Positions 32,685 to 45,209 are shown, counted from the stretch's first letter. The stretch is DNA of 64,000 bases from Buchnera aphidicola str. G002 (Myzus persicae) (GCF_000521565.1 NZ_CP002701.1:310001-374000), one strand, 5' to 3'. Program-made: numbers and translations. The notes: generated by a model not told the origin, from the letters alone.

Positions 32685-34361
32685 TTATTCAGTATTTTTA
32701 GCTGCTTTAAATGCTTCTATCATAACATTAGAAAAAGCATTATCATTATTTTTTTTATTAGATGTTACTGTTAAATCTTTTTTTTCATTTTCATCTAAAA
32801 TATGGATCATGAGATATACTATTCTATTTTTACGATCAAAACTAGACAATTTAACTGAAATTTCATCATCAATTTTGAATTTATTTATGAATTCATCATA
32901 AATTATACCAGCAATATCTGTAAATTTTAAAATACCTTCTATTCCTTCTGATAATTGAATTGTTGCACTTTTTTTATCAAAAGATTTAATATGTCCAGTA
33001 ACTACAGAGCCTTTTTTATATGTTGCAACATATGCGTTAAAAGGATCTTCTTCTAATTGTTTAATTCCTAAAGAGATACGCTCTCTTTCTGCGTCTACTT
33101 GTAGAACTACTGCAGAAATTTCATCACCTTTTTTATATTTTTTAACTGCTTCTTCACCAGATATTTTCCAAGAAATATCAGATAAATGGACTAATCCATC
33201 AATACCACCATTTAAACCAATGAAAATACCAAAATCCGTAATAGATTTTATTTTACCAGCAACATGAATGCCTTTTTTATGAGTTTCAGAAAATTGTTTC
33301 CATGGATTCATTTTACATTGTTTTAAACCAAGAGAAATACGACGACGTTCTTCATCAATGTCTAAAACCATTACTTCAACTATATCATTAACACTAACAA
33401 CTTTTGATGGATGAATATTTTTATTAGTCCAGTCCATTTCAGACACATGAACAAGGCCTTCTACTCCTTCTTCAATCTCCACAAAACAACCATAATCTGT
33501 TAAATTAGTTACACGTCCACTCAATTTAGTGCTTTCTGGATAACGTTTAGAAATTGCGATCCATGGATCTTCACCTAATTGTTTTAACCCTAATGATACA
33601 CGTGTTCTTTCTCTATCAAATTTTAAAATTTTAACACTAATTTCATCACCAACATTTACTATTTCACTAGGATGTTTGACTCTTTTCCATGCCATATCAG
33701 TAATATGCAAAAGACCATCTACTCCTCCTAGATCGACAAAAGCTCCGTAATCAGTTAAATTTTTTACTATTCCTTTAACATGCATGCCTTCTTGTAAACT
33801 TTCTAATAACTGATCTCTTTCAGCACTATTTTCTGATTCAATTACAGCACGACGTGAAACAACAACATTATTACGTTTTTGATCTAATTTGATTACTTTG
33901 AATTCTAATTCTTTTCCTTCAAGATGAATGGTTTCTCGAACTGGACGAATATCTACTAGAGAACCTGGTAAAAATGCACGTATATCATTTAATTCAACAG
34001 TAAAACCCCCTTTAACTTTTCCGTTAATAATACCTGTAACTGTTTCAGATTGTTCGTGAGCTTTTTCTAAAGTTAACCATGCTTCATGACGTTTTGCTTT
34101 TTCACGGGATAACAATGTTTCACCAAAACCATCTTCGATAGCATCTAAAGCTACGTCGATCTGATCACCTACTTTAATATCTAATACACCTTGAGCATTT
34201 TTAAATTGTTCAGTAGGAATTCCAGATTCAGATTTAAGACCAGCATCTACTAAAACTATATCCTTTTCTATAGAAATAATAGTACCGCGAATAATTGAAC
34301 CTGGACGAGTTTTAATTTCTTTTAGTGATTCTTCAAATAATTGAGCAAAAGATTCATTCAT
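32685..34361 (-). CDS. rpsA: 30S ribosomal protein S1
   Basis: RNA-binding protein that loads mRNA on the small subunit. 558 residues, as in E. coli. Six S1 (OB-fold) repeats are visible at roughly 20-90, 105-172, 192-260, 277-347, 364-434 and 451-520. The repeats [22 protein letters not shown] and [11 protein letters not shown] mark domains 3 to 5. Domain 6 and the tail are more divergent. Located after cmk in the serC-aroA-cmk-rpsA-ihfB series. No strong Shine-Dalgarno sequence is seen, which is also typical of E. coli rpsA. Confidence 0.98.
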   Translation of the reverse strand: MNESFAQLFEESLKEIKTRPGSIIRGTIISIEKDIVLVDAGLKSESGIPTEQFKNAQGVLDIKVGDQIDVALDAIEDGFGETLLSREKAKRHEAWLTLEKAHEQSETVTGIINGKVKGGFTVELNDIRAFLPGSLVDIRPVRETIHLEGKELEFKVIKLDQKRNNVVVSRRAVIESENSAERDQLLESLQEGMHVKGIVKNLTDYGAFVDLGGVDGLLHITDMAWKRVKHPSEIVNVGDEISVKILKFDRERTRVSLGLKQLGEDPWIAISKRYPESTKLSGRVTNLTDYGCFVEIEEGVEGLVHVSEMDWTNKNIHPSKVVSVNDIVEVMVLDIDEERRRISLGLKQCKMNPWKQFSETHKKGIHVAGKIKSITDFGIFIGLNGGIDGLVHLSDISWKISGEEAVKKYKKGDEISAVVLQVDAERERISLGIKQLEEDPFNAYVATYKKGSVVTGHIKSFDKKSATIQLSEGIEGILKFTDIAGIIYDEFINKFKIDDEISVKLSSFDRKNRIVYLMIHILDENEKKDLTVTSNKKNNDNAFSNVMIEAFKAAKNTE

Positions 34362-34485
34362 ATTAATAATATTTAGAAATTTTTATTTTATGTTCATTTT
34401 TACTTCATGTGAAAATGAGCTTGTTTTATATATCTTATAATAATCCTTATTAAAGAGTTTTATATTAAAAAAATAAATTGTTTTT

Positions 34486-35144
34486 TTATTGTATTTTTAT
34501 TTTAGGAATAATACTTTTCATAAAAGCTGTAACTACCTCTGATAAATTCATGTAAGTAGAATCTAATATTATAGCATTTTTTGGAACGGATAAAGGAGAA
34601 ATTAATCGATTTTCATCTTGTATATCACGATTTCTCATTTCTATAAATAACTCTTGAAAACTAATAAAAAAACCATTTTTCTTTAATTCTGACATTCTTC
34701 TTTTTACACGTATTTCTAAATGAGCATTTAAAAAAAATTTTACAATAGCATCTGGGAATACTACTGTACCCATATCACGTCCCTCTGCTATTAAACCAGG
34801 TAAACATCTCAGTAATTTTTGCTTTTTTAGCAAAATTCTTCTAACATTAGGATAAGTTGCTAACTTAGAAGATATTTCACTGACTTTATTAAAGTTAATT
34901 AATTCTGAATGAAATTTTATATTTTTTTTTTCATAAATAACAAATCTATATTTTTAGCAAGAGGAATGATATTTTTTTCAATTATAGTAATATTCTTAGT
35001 CAAAGCTAAAAAAGCAAGAAAACGATATATTTTACCAGATTCTAATACAGACCAATTTAATTGATCTGCTATAATTTTAGATATAGTGCTTTTTCCAACA
35101 CCGCTAGGACCATCAATAGTAATAACAGGAATTTTGTTTTTCAT
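34486..35144 (-). pseudogene. cmk: Cytidylate kinase, frameshifted in a poly(A) tract
   Basis: Phosphorylates CMP and dCMP. The gene starts at 35144 with the P-loop (IDGPSGVGKST) and reads 75 codons, then stops at 34917-34919 because of a shift in a run of ten A (34922-34931). In the next frame it continues (NIKFHSELIN..., TYPNVRRILLKKQ, GRDMGTVVFPDA, RDIQDENR) to the stop at 34486. One extra A joins both parts into 219 residues against 227 in E. coli. The part just after the run is about eight residues short and lacks the DVSxxIR motif of CMP binding. It may be rescued by slippage, be a dying gene, or reflect a sequencing error. Confidence 0.9.
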
Positions 35145-35203
35145 TTTCTATATTTAATTTATTGAAAAAAATTATCAAAGACATTTAGTTAATTATAAAA
35201 AAA

Positions 35204-36493
35204 TCAATCTGATTGACTTATAGATAAAAAATATTTGAAATAAGATGGAAAAGTTTTTGCAGTACAACCAGGATTTAATATATTAACACCAACTTTAGAT
35301 AGAGCGATTAATGAAAAACACATAGCTATACGATGATCATTATATGTATTAATATTACAATATTTAAAAGAAATTGGAGGCGTAATAGACAAAAAATCTT
35401 TTCCTTCTTCAACTATGGCACCAATTTTTTTTAATTCTATAGCCATTGCAGACAAACGATCAGTTTCTTTTACTCTCCAATTATATATATTCCTTATAAT
35501 AGTAGTACCTTTAGCAAATAAAGCTACTATTGCAATAGTCATAGCCGCATCAGGAATATGATTCATATCTAAATCTATTGCTTGTAATTTATTTCGTACA
35601 CAAGTAATAGAATTATCTTCCCAATAAATAATTGCACCCATCTTTTCAAGAACATTTGCAAAATTTATATCACCTTGTACACTTTTTTTACCAATACCAA
35701 CTACTTTAACTAATCCACCTTTGATAGCTGCAGCTGCTAAAAAATATGATGCTGAAGAAGCATCTCCTTCAACTATAAATTTTCCTGGTGTTTTATACTG
35801 TTGTTGACCTGTGATATAAAAAACACGATAAGAATCATGTTGAATATTAACAGAAAAAGATTTAATTAAATTAAGTGTGATATCAATGTAAGGTTTAGAA
35901 ACTAAATCTCCTGTTATAAAAATAGTAGTATTTTGTGAAGCAAGTGGTGCAGCTATTAATAATGATGTTAAAAATTGACTAGAAATATTACCATTTAAAA
36001 GAATAGATCCTCCAATAAATCCACCTTTTGTACGGATAGGAGGATATCCTTTATTTTTTTCATATTCTATAATAGCACCTCCTTGTCTTAAAGCATCTAC
36101 TAGGTCCTTAATAGGTCTTTCATGCATTCTATCATCACCACTTAATATAACATCATTATTTAAATTTAAAGATAATGCAGATAGAAGTGGACGTATAGCA
36201 GTACCTGCATTTCCTAAAAACAATGAAATAGGTTTAGATAATTGAAAAGCATGCCCAATACCTTCAATATGACATTCTTTTTTATTATCAGATAAATGAT
36301 AATGAATACCTATTTTTTTTAAAGCTTGTAACATGTGTTTAACATCATCACTATTTAATAAATTATTTAAATATGTTGTACCTTTAGCTAGAGAAGCAAG
36401 TAATAACACTCTATTTGAAATACTTTTAGAACCAGGTAAATAAATAGTTCCATTGACAGAAGAGATTGGTTTTAAATTAAAAGAATCTTGCAT
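35204..36493 (-). CDS. aroA: 5-enolpyruvylshikimate-3-phosphate synthase
   Basis: Sixth step of the shikimate pathway, needed to make aromatic amino acids for the host. 429 residues, close to E. coli 427. [15 protein letters not shown] (shikimate and phosphate binding), [10 protein letters not shown], and the catalytic aspartate in HIPDAAM are intact, as are RVKETDRL and NDHRIAMCF. It follows serC by 62 bases and precedes cmk by 59, in the E. coli order. Confidence 0.97.
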   Translation of the reverse strand: MQDSFNLKPISSVNGTIYLPGSKSISNRVLLLASLAKGTTYLNNLLNSDDVKHMLQALKKIGIHYHLSDNKKECHIEGIGHAFQLSKPISLFLGNAGTAIRPLLSALSLNLNNDVILSGDDRMHERPIKDLVDALRQGGAIIEYEKNKGYPPIRTKGGFIGGSILLNGNISSQFLTSLLIAAPLASQNTTIFITGDLVSKPYIDITLNLIKSFSVNIQHDSYRVFYITGQQQYKTPGKFIVEGDASSASYFLAAAAIKGGLVKVVGIGKKSVQGDINFANVLEKMGAIIYWEDNSITCVRNKLQAIDLDMNHIPDAAMTIAIVALFAKGTTIIRNIYNWRVKETDRLSAMAIELKKIGAIVEEGKDFLSITPPISFKYCNINTYNDHRIAMCFSLIALSKVGVNILNPGCTAKTFPSYFKYFLSISQSD

Positions 36494-36555
36494 AATAAAT
36501 ATACACTCTATTTAATAAAAGTTAAGATTGTATTATAGAGATAAATAATAATATT

Positions 36556-37641
36556 TTATCCATATCGTTTTTCAAAATATGACATAAATTTTACTAAAGA
36601 TTTAACACCTTCTAATGGCATTGCATTATAAATAGATGCACGAATGCCACCTACTATGCGATGTCCTCGTAAAGCCATGAGACCAAATTGAAAAGCTTCT
36701 TTAAAAAAAATTTCATTTAATTTAGGATCAACTAAATCAAATACAACATTCATTTGAGATCTATTTTTATGTTCTATTTTATTAATATAAAAATTACTAC
36801 TATCTATTTTTGTATATAATAAATGTGATTTTTTTTTATTTAATTTTTCGATTCTTTTTAAACCACCTTCTTTTTTTAACCATTTAAAAACTAGTCCTGA
36901 TAAATACCAAGAAAAAGTAGGTGGTGTATTAAACATAGAATTATGTTCTGATATTTTTTTATAATCTAAAATGGAAGGAGATATTTTAGAAATGTGTCTT
37001 ATTAATTTTTCTCGAATAATAATTATTGTTATACCTGCTGGTCCAATGTTCTTTTGAGCACCTGCATAAATAAGATCATAATTTTCAATATTTATTGTAC
37101 GAGATAGTATAAAAGATGAAAAATCTCCAACTATTATTTTATTTTCAAAATTAGGTTCTTCATATATAGATAATCCATCTATAGTCTCATTGGGACAATA
37201 GTGAATATATACTGAATTTTTAGTAATATTCCATTCAGACATTGGTAAAAGAGAAGTTTTTTCATTGATTTTTTTTCTAATCAGTATGGATTGAGGTATA
37301 CAATATTTTTTAGCTTCAATAAATGCACACTGTGACCAATATCCACTGTCTATATAATCAGCTGATTCTGCATTTCTTAATAAATTCATAGGAACAGCAG
37401 AAAATTGACCCCTAGCACCACCTTGACAAAATAATACTCTATAAGAATCAGGTATACTCATCAAATCTCTTAAATCTTTTTCTGCTTCTATAGCTACTTG
37501 TGTAAATTCTTTGCTACGATGACTTATTTCCATAATAGAAGAACCTGATTTTTTCCAATTTTGAAGTTCTTTTTTAGCTATATATAGTACTTCTTTTGGA
37601 ATCATAGCTGGACCAGCACTAAAATTATAAACTACATTCAT
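36556..37641 (-). CDS. serC: Phosphoserine aminotransferase
   Basis: PLP enzyme of serine synthesis, with a second role in pyridoxal phosphate synthesis. 361 residues from the ATG at 37641, which has a GGTG ribosome site; the ten codons readable upstream are not part of the family. NFSAGPAMIP opens the protein, the PLP lysine is in YAGAQKNIGPAG, and MFNTPPTFSWYLSG and GGIRASIYNAM are conserved. First gene of the serC-aroA-cmk-rpsA-ihfB series. It begins 41 bases after serS. Confidence 0.96.
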   Translation of the reverse strand: MNVVYNFSAGPAMIPKEVLYIAKKELQNWKKSGSSIMEISHRSKEFTQVAIEAEKDLRDLMSIPDSYRVLFCQGGARGQFSAVPMNLLRNAESADYIDSGYWSQCAFIEAKKYCIPQSILIRKKINEKTSLLPMSEWNITKNSVYIHYCPNETIDGLSIYEEPNFENKIIVGDFSSFILSRTINIENYDLIYAGAQKNIGPAGITIIIIREKLIRHISKISPSILDYKKISEHNSMFNTPPTFSWYLSGLVFKWLKKEGGLKRIEKLNKKKSHLLYTKIDSSNFYINKIEHKNRSQMNVVFDLVDPKLNEIFFKEAFQFGLMALRGHRIVGGIRASIYNAMPLEGVKSLVKFMSYFEKRYG

Positions 37642-37682
37642 TATTTCACCAATCGTATCTTTTGCTAGCAATATATTTATAA

Positions 37683-38966
37683 TTAATTTATAAATTTCAA
37701 GCCTTGCATATATTTTTCTTGAAGGATTTTGGGAATTTCTACACGGCCATCAGAATGTTGATAATTTTCTAATATAGCTGCTAATGTTCGACCTATTGCT
37801 AAACCAGAACCATTTAAAGTGTGTACTAAAGAAATTTTTTGTTTATGTTTTTTTTTATAACGGGCTTTGATACGACGTGCTTGAAAGTCACTCATATTTG
37901 AACAAGATGAAATTTCTCTGTATTTTTTCTGAGAAGGAAACCATACTTCTAAATCATAAGTTTTTGCAGAAGAAAATCCCATTTCTCCTCCACACAAAAG
38001 TACTTTTCTATATGGCAAGTCTAAAAGTTGTAAAACTTTTTCAGCATGACCTGTGAGTTCTTCTAATGTTTCCATAGATTTTTCAGGATTAACAATTTGA
38101 ACTAATTCTACTTTATCAAATTGATGCAATCGAATTAATCCTCTTGTATCACGTCCATAAGAGGAAGATTCTGATCTAAAACAAGGAGTATGTGCAGTTA
38201 ACATAATAGGTAGATCTTTTTCATCTAAAATTTGATTAGAAAATAAATTAGTTAATGGCACTTCTGCTGTAGGAATTAATATATAATTATTTTTTTCCAT
38301 AAAATTGATATGAAATAAATCATTGCTAAATTTCGGTAATTGCCCTGTTCCATATAAAGCTTTAGGATTTACTAGATAAGGTACATAAGTCTCTTTATAA
38401 CCATGTTCTATAGTATGTAAATCTAACATAAACTGACTTAATGCTCGATGTAAAAGAGCAATATCACCTTTCATAACAACAAAACGTGCACCTGATATTT
38501 TTGCTGAAGATGTCCAATCTAATTCATTAAATTTTTTTCCTATTTCAACATGATCTTGCACTCTAAAATTATATTCTTTTTTTATACCCCAATATTTTAT
38601 TTTTTTATTATTCATAGATGTGTTTCCTTCTGGAACATCGTCAGAAGGAATATTTGGTATACATAGAGAAAAAGTGTAAATTTTCTCTTTTAAAGAATTT
38701 AGTTGAGTTTTAGCAATTTGTAAATCTTTACCCGATTTTATAATTTTATCTTTTAAAATTTGATTTTCTTCTTGAATAATTTTTGTATTTTTGAATAAGT
38801 TTGATAAAATATTATGATTATACTGCAAATTTTCAGTTTCAACTTGTAACTTTTTACGTTTTTTTTCCATAGAAGATATTTCAGAAACATCTAACGTATA
38901 ACCTTTCTTAAGTAATTTTTCAGCTGTTAAATGTATTTCATTTCGTAATAAATAAGGATTTAACAT
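37683..38966 (-). CDS. serS: Seryl-tRNA synthetase
   Basis: Class II synthetase charging tRNA-Ser, one of whose substrates is encoded at 57309. The N-terminal coiled-coil arm (about residues 25-110) binds the long variable arm. Motif 2 is [21 protein letters not shown] and motif 3 is [10 protein letters not shown]. Length is 427 against 430. It has lost the lrp-ftsK-lolA-rarA genes that separate it from trxB in E. coli. Confidence 0.97.
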   Translation of the reverse strand: MLNPYLLRNEIHLTAEKLLKKGYTLDVSEISSMEKKRKKLQVETENLQYNHNILSNLFKNTKIIQEENQILKDKIIKSGKDLQIAKTQLNSLKEKIYTFSLCIPNIPSDDVPEGNTSMNNKKIKYWGIKKEYNFRVQDHVEIGKKFNELDWTSSAKISGARFVVMKGDIALLHRALSQFMLDLHTIEHGYKETYVPYLVNPKALYGTGQLPKFSNDLFHINFMEKNNYILIPTAEVPLTNLFSNQILDEKDLPIMLTAHTPCFRSESSSYGRDTRGLIRLHQFDKVELVQIVNPEKSMETLEELTGHAEKVLQLLDLPYRKVLLCGGEMGFSSAKTYDLEVWFPSQKKYREISSCSNMSDFQARRIKARYKKKHKQKISLVHTLNGSGLAIGRTLAAILENYQHSDGRVEIPKILQEKYMQGLKFIN

Positions 38967-40321
<1,355 letters not shown>

Positions 40322-40342
40322 GTAATATGACAAATTTAAAAC

Positions 40343-40365
40343 ATACTAGTCAAAATGACTAGTAT
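40343..40365. terminator. Perfect palindrome between trxB and infA
   Basis: Ten-bp perfect arms (40343-40352 and 40356-40365) with a three-base AAA loop. It follows trxB by 21 bases but has no T tract, so terminator activity is uncertain. It overlaps the -35 region of a candidate infA promoter and could instead be a protein-binding site. Confidence 0.5.
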
Positions 40366-40375
40366 CTGATATAAT
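40347..40375 (+). promoter_or_regulatory. Candidate sigma-70 promoter of infA
   Basis: A perfect TATAAT at 40370-40375 lies 17 bases after TAGTCA (40347-40352, four of six matches to TTGACA), 41 bases before the infA start. In such A+T-rich DNA the -10 match alone is weak evidence. The -35 box lies inside the palindrome. Confidence 0.35.
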
Positions 40376-40416
40376 AAATTATCTTATTAAAATCAAATAT
40401 TATTTAAGAGAATATA

Positions 40417-40635
40417 ATGTCTAAAGAAGAAAATATTGAAATGCAAGGTGTAGTAATAGATACATTACCCAACACTATGTTTCGTGTACAATTAGATAAT
40501 AAGCATATTATTACGGCTCATATTTCAGGAAAAATGAGAAAAAACTATATTAGAATATTAACAGGAGATAAAGTAACTGTAGAACTAACACCTTACGATT
40601 TAACTAAAGGAAGAATTATTTTTAGAAGTCGTTAA
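40417..40635 (+). CDS. infA: Translation initiation factor IF-1
   Basis: 72-residue OB-fold protein that binds the ribosomal A site during initiation. Starts [11 protein letters not shown] and ends GRIIFRSR, both standard. The centre ([20 protein letters not shown]) is almost identical to E. coli. AAGAGA ribosome site seven bases upstream. In E. coli aat and cydCD lie between infA and trxB; these are gone here. Confidence 0.97.
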   Translation: MSKEENIEMQGVVIDTLPNTMFRVQLDNKHIITAHISGKMRKNYIRILTGDKVTVELTPYDLTKGRIIFRSR

Positions 40636-40846
40636 TTATAATTATGAAAAGTTTATGACGATCTAGTATACTAAAAATTAATAAAAAAATTTTAAACAAT
40701 CACTGTCAATTATTTTTAAAAACTCACCTCCTAAAAACTTATCTTATTAAAAATTTAATCTATTTTTTAAAAAAATTAAGAAATTATAAAAAATAATTTC
40801 TATTGTTTTCATACTCAAAAAAATAAAAAAATTTTAAAGAGAATTT

Positions 40847-42613
40847 ATGCGTACTCAATATTGTGGAAAAATTCGAGCAACTCATCTTAATAAAATTGTC
40901 ACATTATGTGGCTGGGTTCATAAAATAAGAAATTTTGGTCAATTTATTTTTATTGATATGAGAGATTTAACAGGTCTTGTTCAGATTATTTTTGAATCAC
41001 AAAAAAATATAATTTTTAAAAAAGCTCTTCAATTAAGAAGTGAATTTTGTGTTCAAATTACTGGTATAGTTAGAGAAAGAGACGAAAAAAATAAAAATTT
41101 TAAAATACTTACTGGAGAAATAGAAATATTAGCAATAAAATTGAATATTTTAAATATTGCAAAATCATTACCATTAGATTATATGAATAATAATCATGAT
41201 GATTCAAGATTAAAGTACCGATATTTAGATTTACGTCGTTTTTCTATTTTAGAAAATCTTAAAATAAGAAACCAAATTACTTATCTCATAAGAAAATTTA
41301 TGACAAAAAAAAATTTTCTAGATATTGAGACACCGATACTCACAAAATCTACACCAGAAGGTGCTAGAGATTATTTAGTACCCAGTCGAAATTATCATGG
41401 AAAATTTTATGCATTGCCCCAATCTCCTCAATTATTTAAACAACTATTAATGATTGCCGGAATTGATAGATATTATCAAATAGTAAAATGTTTCCGTGAT
41501 GAAGACTTACGTTCGGATCGACAACCAGAATTTACACAGGTTGATATTGAAGTATCATTCATGAATTCTCATAAGATACGAAATTTAACAGAAAAACTCA
41601 TAAAAAATATTTGGTCAAAAATAATAAATTTTAATTTAAATAAATTTCCTAAATTATCTTTTCGTGAATCCATGAAACGATATGGATCAGATAAACCTGA
41701 TTTACGGAATCCAATAGAAATTATTGATGTATCTAATATATTTAAAAATAGAAAATTTATATTATTTTTTAATATAAATTTAAAAAAAAATAGTCGAATA
41801 GCATTATTATGTATTTCTGGCGGTTGTGACTTAAGTCGTAAAAAAATTGATGAATATGTTGAATATGTCAAAAAATACGATGCACAAAAATTATTTTATA
41901 TAAAAATAAAAAAAAATGATATTGGATTAAAAGGAATTGATAGCTCGATAAAAAAAATTTTAGACGAAGATGTCTTAAAAAAAATATTAGATAAAACTAA
42001 TGCTAAAAATGGAGATATACTATTTATCATTGCTGATGAAGAGTATATTGTGAATAAATCTCTCGGAATGTTGCGTTTAAAATTAGGTATTGATTTAAAT
42101 ATCACTGAGAAAAACACTTGGAAACCTCTTTGGATTGTTGATTTTCCAATGTTTTATAAAAATGACCAGGGAAATTTTTCTTCAATTCATCATCCTTTTA
42201 CTGCTATCAAAAAAATGGACTTAAAAAAATTAAAGAATTCACCTGAATCTGCTATTTCAGATAGTTATGATCTTGTTATAAATGGTTATGAAATTGGTGG
42301 TGGTTCAGTTCGTATTCATGATGTGAAGATGCAAAAAATCGTCTTTGATATTCTGGGAATAAAAAAATCAATACAGTATGAAAAATTTGGTTTTTTAATA
42401 GAAGCATTAAAATATGGAGCACCTCCACATGCTGGAATAGCTTTAGGACTAGATAGGATAGTAATGCTATTAACTAATAGTACAAATATTAGAGATGTCA
42501 TTGCTTTTCCAAAAACAACTTCAGCAGCTTGTTTAATGACTGATTCTCCTAGCATATTAAATCCTGTGACGTTAAAAGAATTAGGCATCAAAATATTTAA
42601 AAAAAAGATATAA
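40847..42613 (+). CDS. aspS: Aspartyl-tRNA synthetase
   Basis: Class IIb synthetase. 588 residues, as in E. coli (590). The N-terminal anticodon-binding OB domain (CGWVHKIRNFGQFIFIDMRD) is followed by motif 2 (FRDEDLRSDRQPEFTQVD) and motif 3 (GIALGLDRI). The bacterial insertion domain (about residues 300-410) is present though lysine-rich and diverged. It converges with znuB at 20 bases. A 211-base gap separates it from infA, in which I see no gene. Confidence 0.96.
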   Translation: MRTQYCGKIRATHLNKIVTLCGWVHKIRNFGQFIFIDMRDLTGLVQIIFESQKNIIFKKALQLRSEFCVQITGIVRERDEKNKNFKILTGEIEILAIKLNILNIAKSLPLDYMNNNHDDSRLKYRYLDLRRFSILENLKIRNQITYLIRKFMTKKNFLDIETPILTKSTPEGARDYLVPSRNYHGKFYALPQSPQLFKQLLMIAGIDRYYQIVKCFRDEDLRSDRQPEFTQVDIEVSFMNSHKIRNLTEKLIKNIWSKIINFNLNKFPKLSFRESMKRYGSDKPDLRNPIEIIDVSNIFKNRKFILFFNINLKKNSRIALLCISGGCDLSRKKIDEYVEYVKKYDAQKLFYIKIKKNDIGLKGIDSSIKKILDEDVLKKILDKTNAKNGDILFIIADEEYIVNKSLGMLRLKLGIDLNITEKNTWKPLWIVDFPMFYKNDQGNFSSIHHPFTAIKKMDLKKLKNSPESAISDSYDLVINGYEIGGGSVRIHDVKMQKIVFDILGIKKSIQYEKFGFLIEALKYGAPPHAGIALGLDRIVMLLTNSTNIRDVIAFPKTTSAACLMTDSPSILNPVTLKELGIKIFKKKI

Positions 42614-42633
42614 AAATTTTATCAAACTATTCA

Positions 42634-43422
42634 TTAAAAATATTTTTTTATATTACTTAATAAACAAAGAAACGAAGAACATAAAACAATAGATGGACTA
42701 GCTGGTGTGTTATAAAAAACTGATAGAAATATTCCTCCTGTAATAGACAGAATACTAACTATTATGGCAATAATAATCATTTTTTCTGGAGATCCAGAAA
42801 AATGCTGTGCTGTTGCAGGTGGAATAATTAATAAAGAAGTAATTAATAATGCACCCACAAACTTAATTGCTATAGAAATAGTTAGAGCAGTCAATAACAT
42901 TATAGTTAAACGTGCATAAAAAATATTTACGCCATCTATTTGAGCTAATTCTTCATTAATCGTTGCTGATAAAATAGAATTCCATCGAAAAATTAAAATA
43001 CTAAGTATAATTATACTTCCTAATGAAATAATAATTAAATCAGATTCTGTGACAGCTAATAATTCACCAAATAAATAATTTGTAACATCTATTTGTTGAT
43101 GATTAGAAGACATGAGACTAATAAATACTATTCCTAAAGATAATGAACTATGTGACATAATACTTAATATAGTTTCTAAAGAAAAAGGTAATAATTCTTC
43201 TAACCATGCTAAAATAAATGCTAGCAAACTGATAAAAAATAATACCGTATAAAAAGAACTAATATCTAAAAATACAGATATAGATAAAGCAAGTAAAGAA
43301 GAATGTGATAAAGTATCACCAAAAGATGACATACGGCGCCAAACTATAAATGAACCTAATGGACCTGTTGTAAAAGATAGTATAATACCTGCTAACCAAG
43401 CTGGAAAAATTAATTCAAACAT
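42634..43422 (-). CDS. znuB: Zinc ABC transporter permease ZnuB
   Basis: Inner-membrane channel of the high-affinity zinc importer. 262 residues (E. coli 261) with about eight hydrophobic segments. Typical ABC-3 features are present: GPLGSFIVWRRMSSFGDTLSHSSLLALS near the N terminus and the FVGALLITSLLIIPPATA helix. It follows znuC by 33 bases. The system depends on ZnuA, encoded divergently at 44241 and carrying a frameshift. Confidence 0.95.
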   Translation of the reverse strand: MFELIFPAWLAGIILSFTTGPLGSFIVWRRMSSFGDTLSHSSLLALSISVFLDISSFYTVLFFISLLAFILAWLEELLPFSLETILSIMSHSSLSLGIVFISLMSSNHQQIDVTNYLFGELLAVTESDLIIISLGSIIILSILIFRWNSILSATINEELAQIDGVNIFYARLTIMLLTALTISIAIKFVGALLITSLLIIPPATAQHFSGSPEKMIIIAIIVSILSITGGIFLSVFYNTPASPSIVLCSSFLCLLSNIKKYF

Positions 43423-43455
43423 AAAAAAATTACTCTATAATGACAACATATTATT

Positions 43456-44172
43456 TTAAAAATTATGAGCATGATAATCATGATGGTACATTGCTAATTC
43501 TTGTCTATTTTTTATGCCAAATATAGAAATAAATTCTATATTTTTACAAACAGATTCTGGAGCACCCGAACAACAAATATGATTATTTAAACAAATTACC
43601 TCATCTGTTTTAGCCATCACAAAATTTAAATCATGAGAAACCATTAAAACAGAACATTTTAATTCATATCGAATCTGATTGATTAATTCATACAAAGCTA
43701 TTTGTCCCATCACGTCTACTCCTTGTGCTGGTTCGTCTAAAACAAGTAATTCTGGATCGTTTAATAAAGCTCGAGCTAAAAGAATTCGCTGTGTTTCCCC
43801 ACCAGATAATTTTTGAAGTAGGGAATATTTTAAAGATTCTGCTTTTACACGTCTTAATATTTCTGATATTTTTATATCGTTAGTTACTTTTTGAGATAAT
43901 TTCATAAATCGTTCTACTGTAATTGGCAACAAAGTATTCAGGTATAATTTTTGAGGAACATAACCAATAGATAAATTATATGAACGAATAATTTGACCTG
44001 AATTAGGTTTGATTAATCCCAAAATAATACGTACTAAAGTAGATTTTCCAGCTCCGTTAGGTCCAATAAGAGTTAGAATACGATTAGGAATCAATGACAA
44101 TGTTATGTTAGAAAGAATAGAACGATTAGAAAAATTTACATAAACATTTTTTAATTTAACAAATTCAAACAT
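43456..44172 (-). CDS. znuC: Zinc ABC transporter ATPase ZnuC
   Basis: Energises zinc uptake through ZnuB. Walker [11 protein letters not shown], signature [16 protein letters not shown], Walker [13 protein letters not shown] and the switch histidine in VSHDLNFV are all present. Length is 238 against 251. Starts 68 bases from znuA in the opposite direction, as in E. coli. That spacer would be the place of a Zur operator; only a TGTTATA half-site at 44175-44181 can be seen. Confidence 0.95.
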   Translation of the reverse strand: MFEFVKLKNVYVNFSNRSILSNITLSLIPNRILTLIGPNGAGKSTLVRIILGLIKPNSGQIIRSYNLSIGYVPQKLYLNTLLPITVERFMKLSQKVTNDIKISEILRRVKAESLKYSLLQKLSGGETQRILLARALLNDPELLVLDEPAQGVDVMGQIALYELINQIRYELKCSVLMVSHDLNFVMAKTDEVICLNNHICCSGAPESVCKNIEFISIFGIKNRQELAMYHHDYHAHNF

Positions 44173-44240
44173 GGTGTTATAAAGTATGTTTCTATTAAAA
44201 CAGATTTTTAATCTTAATATTATAAGATATATTTTTTAAG

Positions 44241-45208
44241 ATGAACATGAATATTATATTAAATAATAAAAAAATAAACATTTTTACTAGATTAGTAGTA
44301 ATTTTTTTTTGTTTTATATCAACTAATTCCAATGCTTCTATAGTAACTTTTTTCAAACCATTAGGATTTATTGCATCAGCTATTGCAGATGGAGTGACGT
44401 CAGTCGAAGTTATCATACCCGATGGTGCTACAATACATAATTATTCTTTGCGTCCATTAGACATCATGAAAATAAGAAATGCTGATTTTTTAATTTTAAT
44501 AGGAAACAACGCAGAGCCTTTTTTTTTAAAAAATATCGTACACCATTTAAAAAAAAAAATATTGAATTAAGTACAATAAATAAAATTAAATTATTTTTAA
44601 TATATAATTCTAAGAATTTAATCGATAAAAAAAGACAAAAAAATACTTTGCAAAAGAAAAAAGAAATTAATAATATATTATATGATATACATGTGTGGTT
44701 ATCACCTAAAATTGCTTTAGAATCTGCAATTGCAATACATAATATGTTAATAAAAATCATACCCCAAAAGAAAATAATAATAGATAATAATTTAAAAAAT
44801 TTTAAATTAAGTTTATTGAAATTAGATGAAAATATAAAAGCAAGACTTTTATCATTTAAAGAAAAAAAATATTTTATTTTTCACAATGCATATAAATACT
44901 TTGAAAAATATTATCAATTGCATCCAATAGGATATTTTGAAAAATATCCTGGAATACAAACAGGAGCTAGAAGCTTATATGAAATTAAAGAACAATTATT
45001 GAAAAAAAAAGCAACATGCATTTTTACAGAACCACAGTTTAATACAAATATTATCGATGTTATAATACGTAGAACAAATATTCATAAAGGTCTTCTTGAT
45101 CCTCTAGGTATCACTATACCTTTGAGCAAAGATAGCTATCTAAAATTTCTTCTACAATTGTCTAATCAATACATTCGCTGCTTTAAAAAAGCTCAAGGAA
45201 TAAAATAA
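44241..45208 (+). pseudogene. znuA: Zinc-binding protein ZnuA, frameshifted in a poly(A) tract
   Basis: Periplasmic zinc-binding subunit of ZnuABC. The first frame (44241-44570) gives a signal peptide (about residues 1-32), FFKPLGFIASAIADGV and the zinc ligand His66 (IHNYSLRP), then stops after a run of eleven A (44549-44559). The second frame carries the rest: IHVWLSP with the next histidine, IFHNAYKYFEKYY with the third, ATCIFTEPQF and LDPLG, ending at 45208. One extra A gives a continuous protein of 322 residues (E. coli 310). The His-rich loop of E. coli ZnuA is missing. Because all ligands survive after the shift, slippage rescue is likely; a sequencing error is possible. Confidence 0.92.
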
Positions 45209-45209
45209 A

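Noticed and set aside
44175-44181. Possible Zur operator between znuA and znuC
   Set aside because: Only one TGTTATA half-site is visible; the second half does not match, and short A+T-rich matches are expected by chance here.
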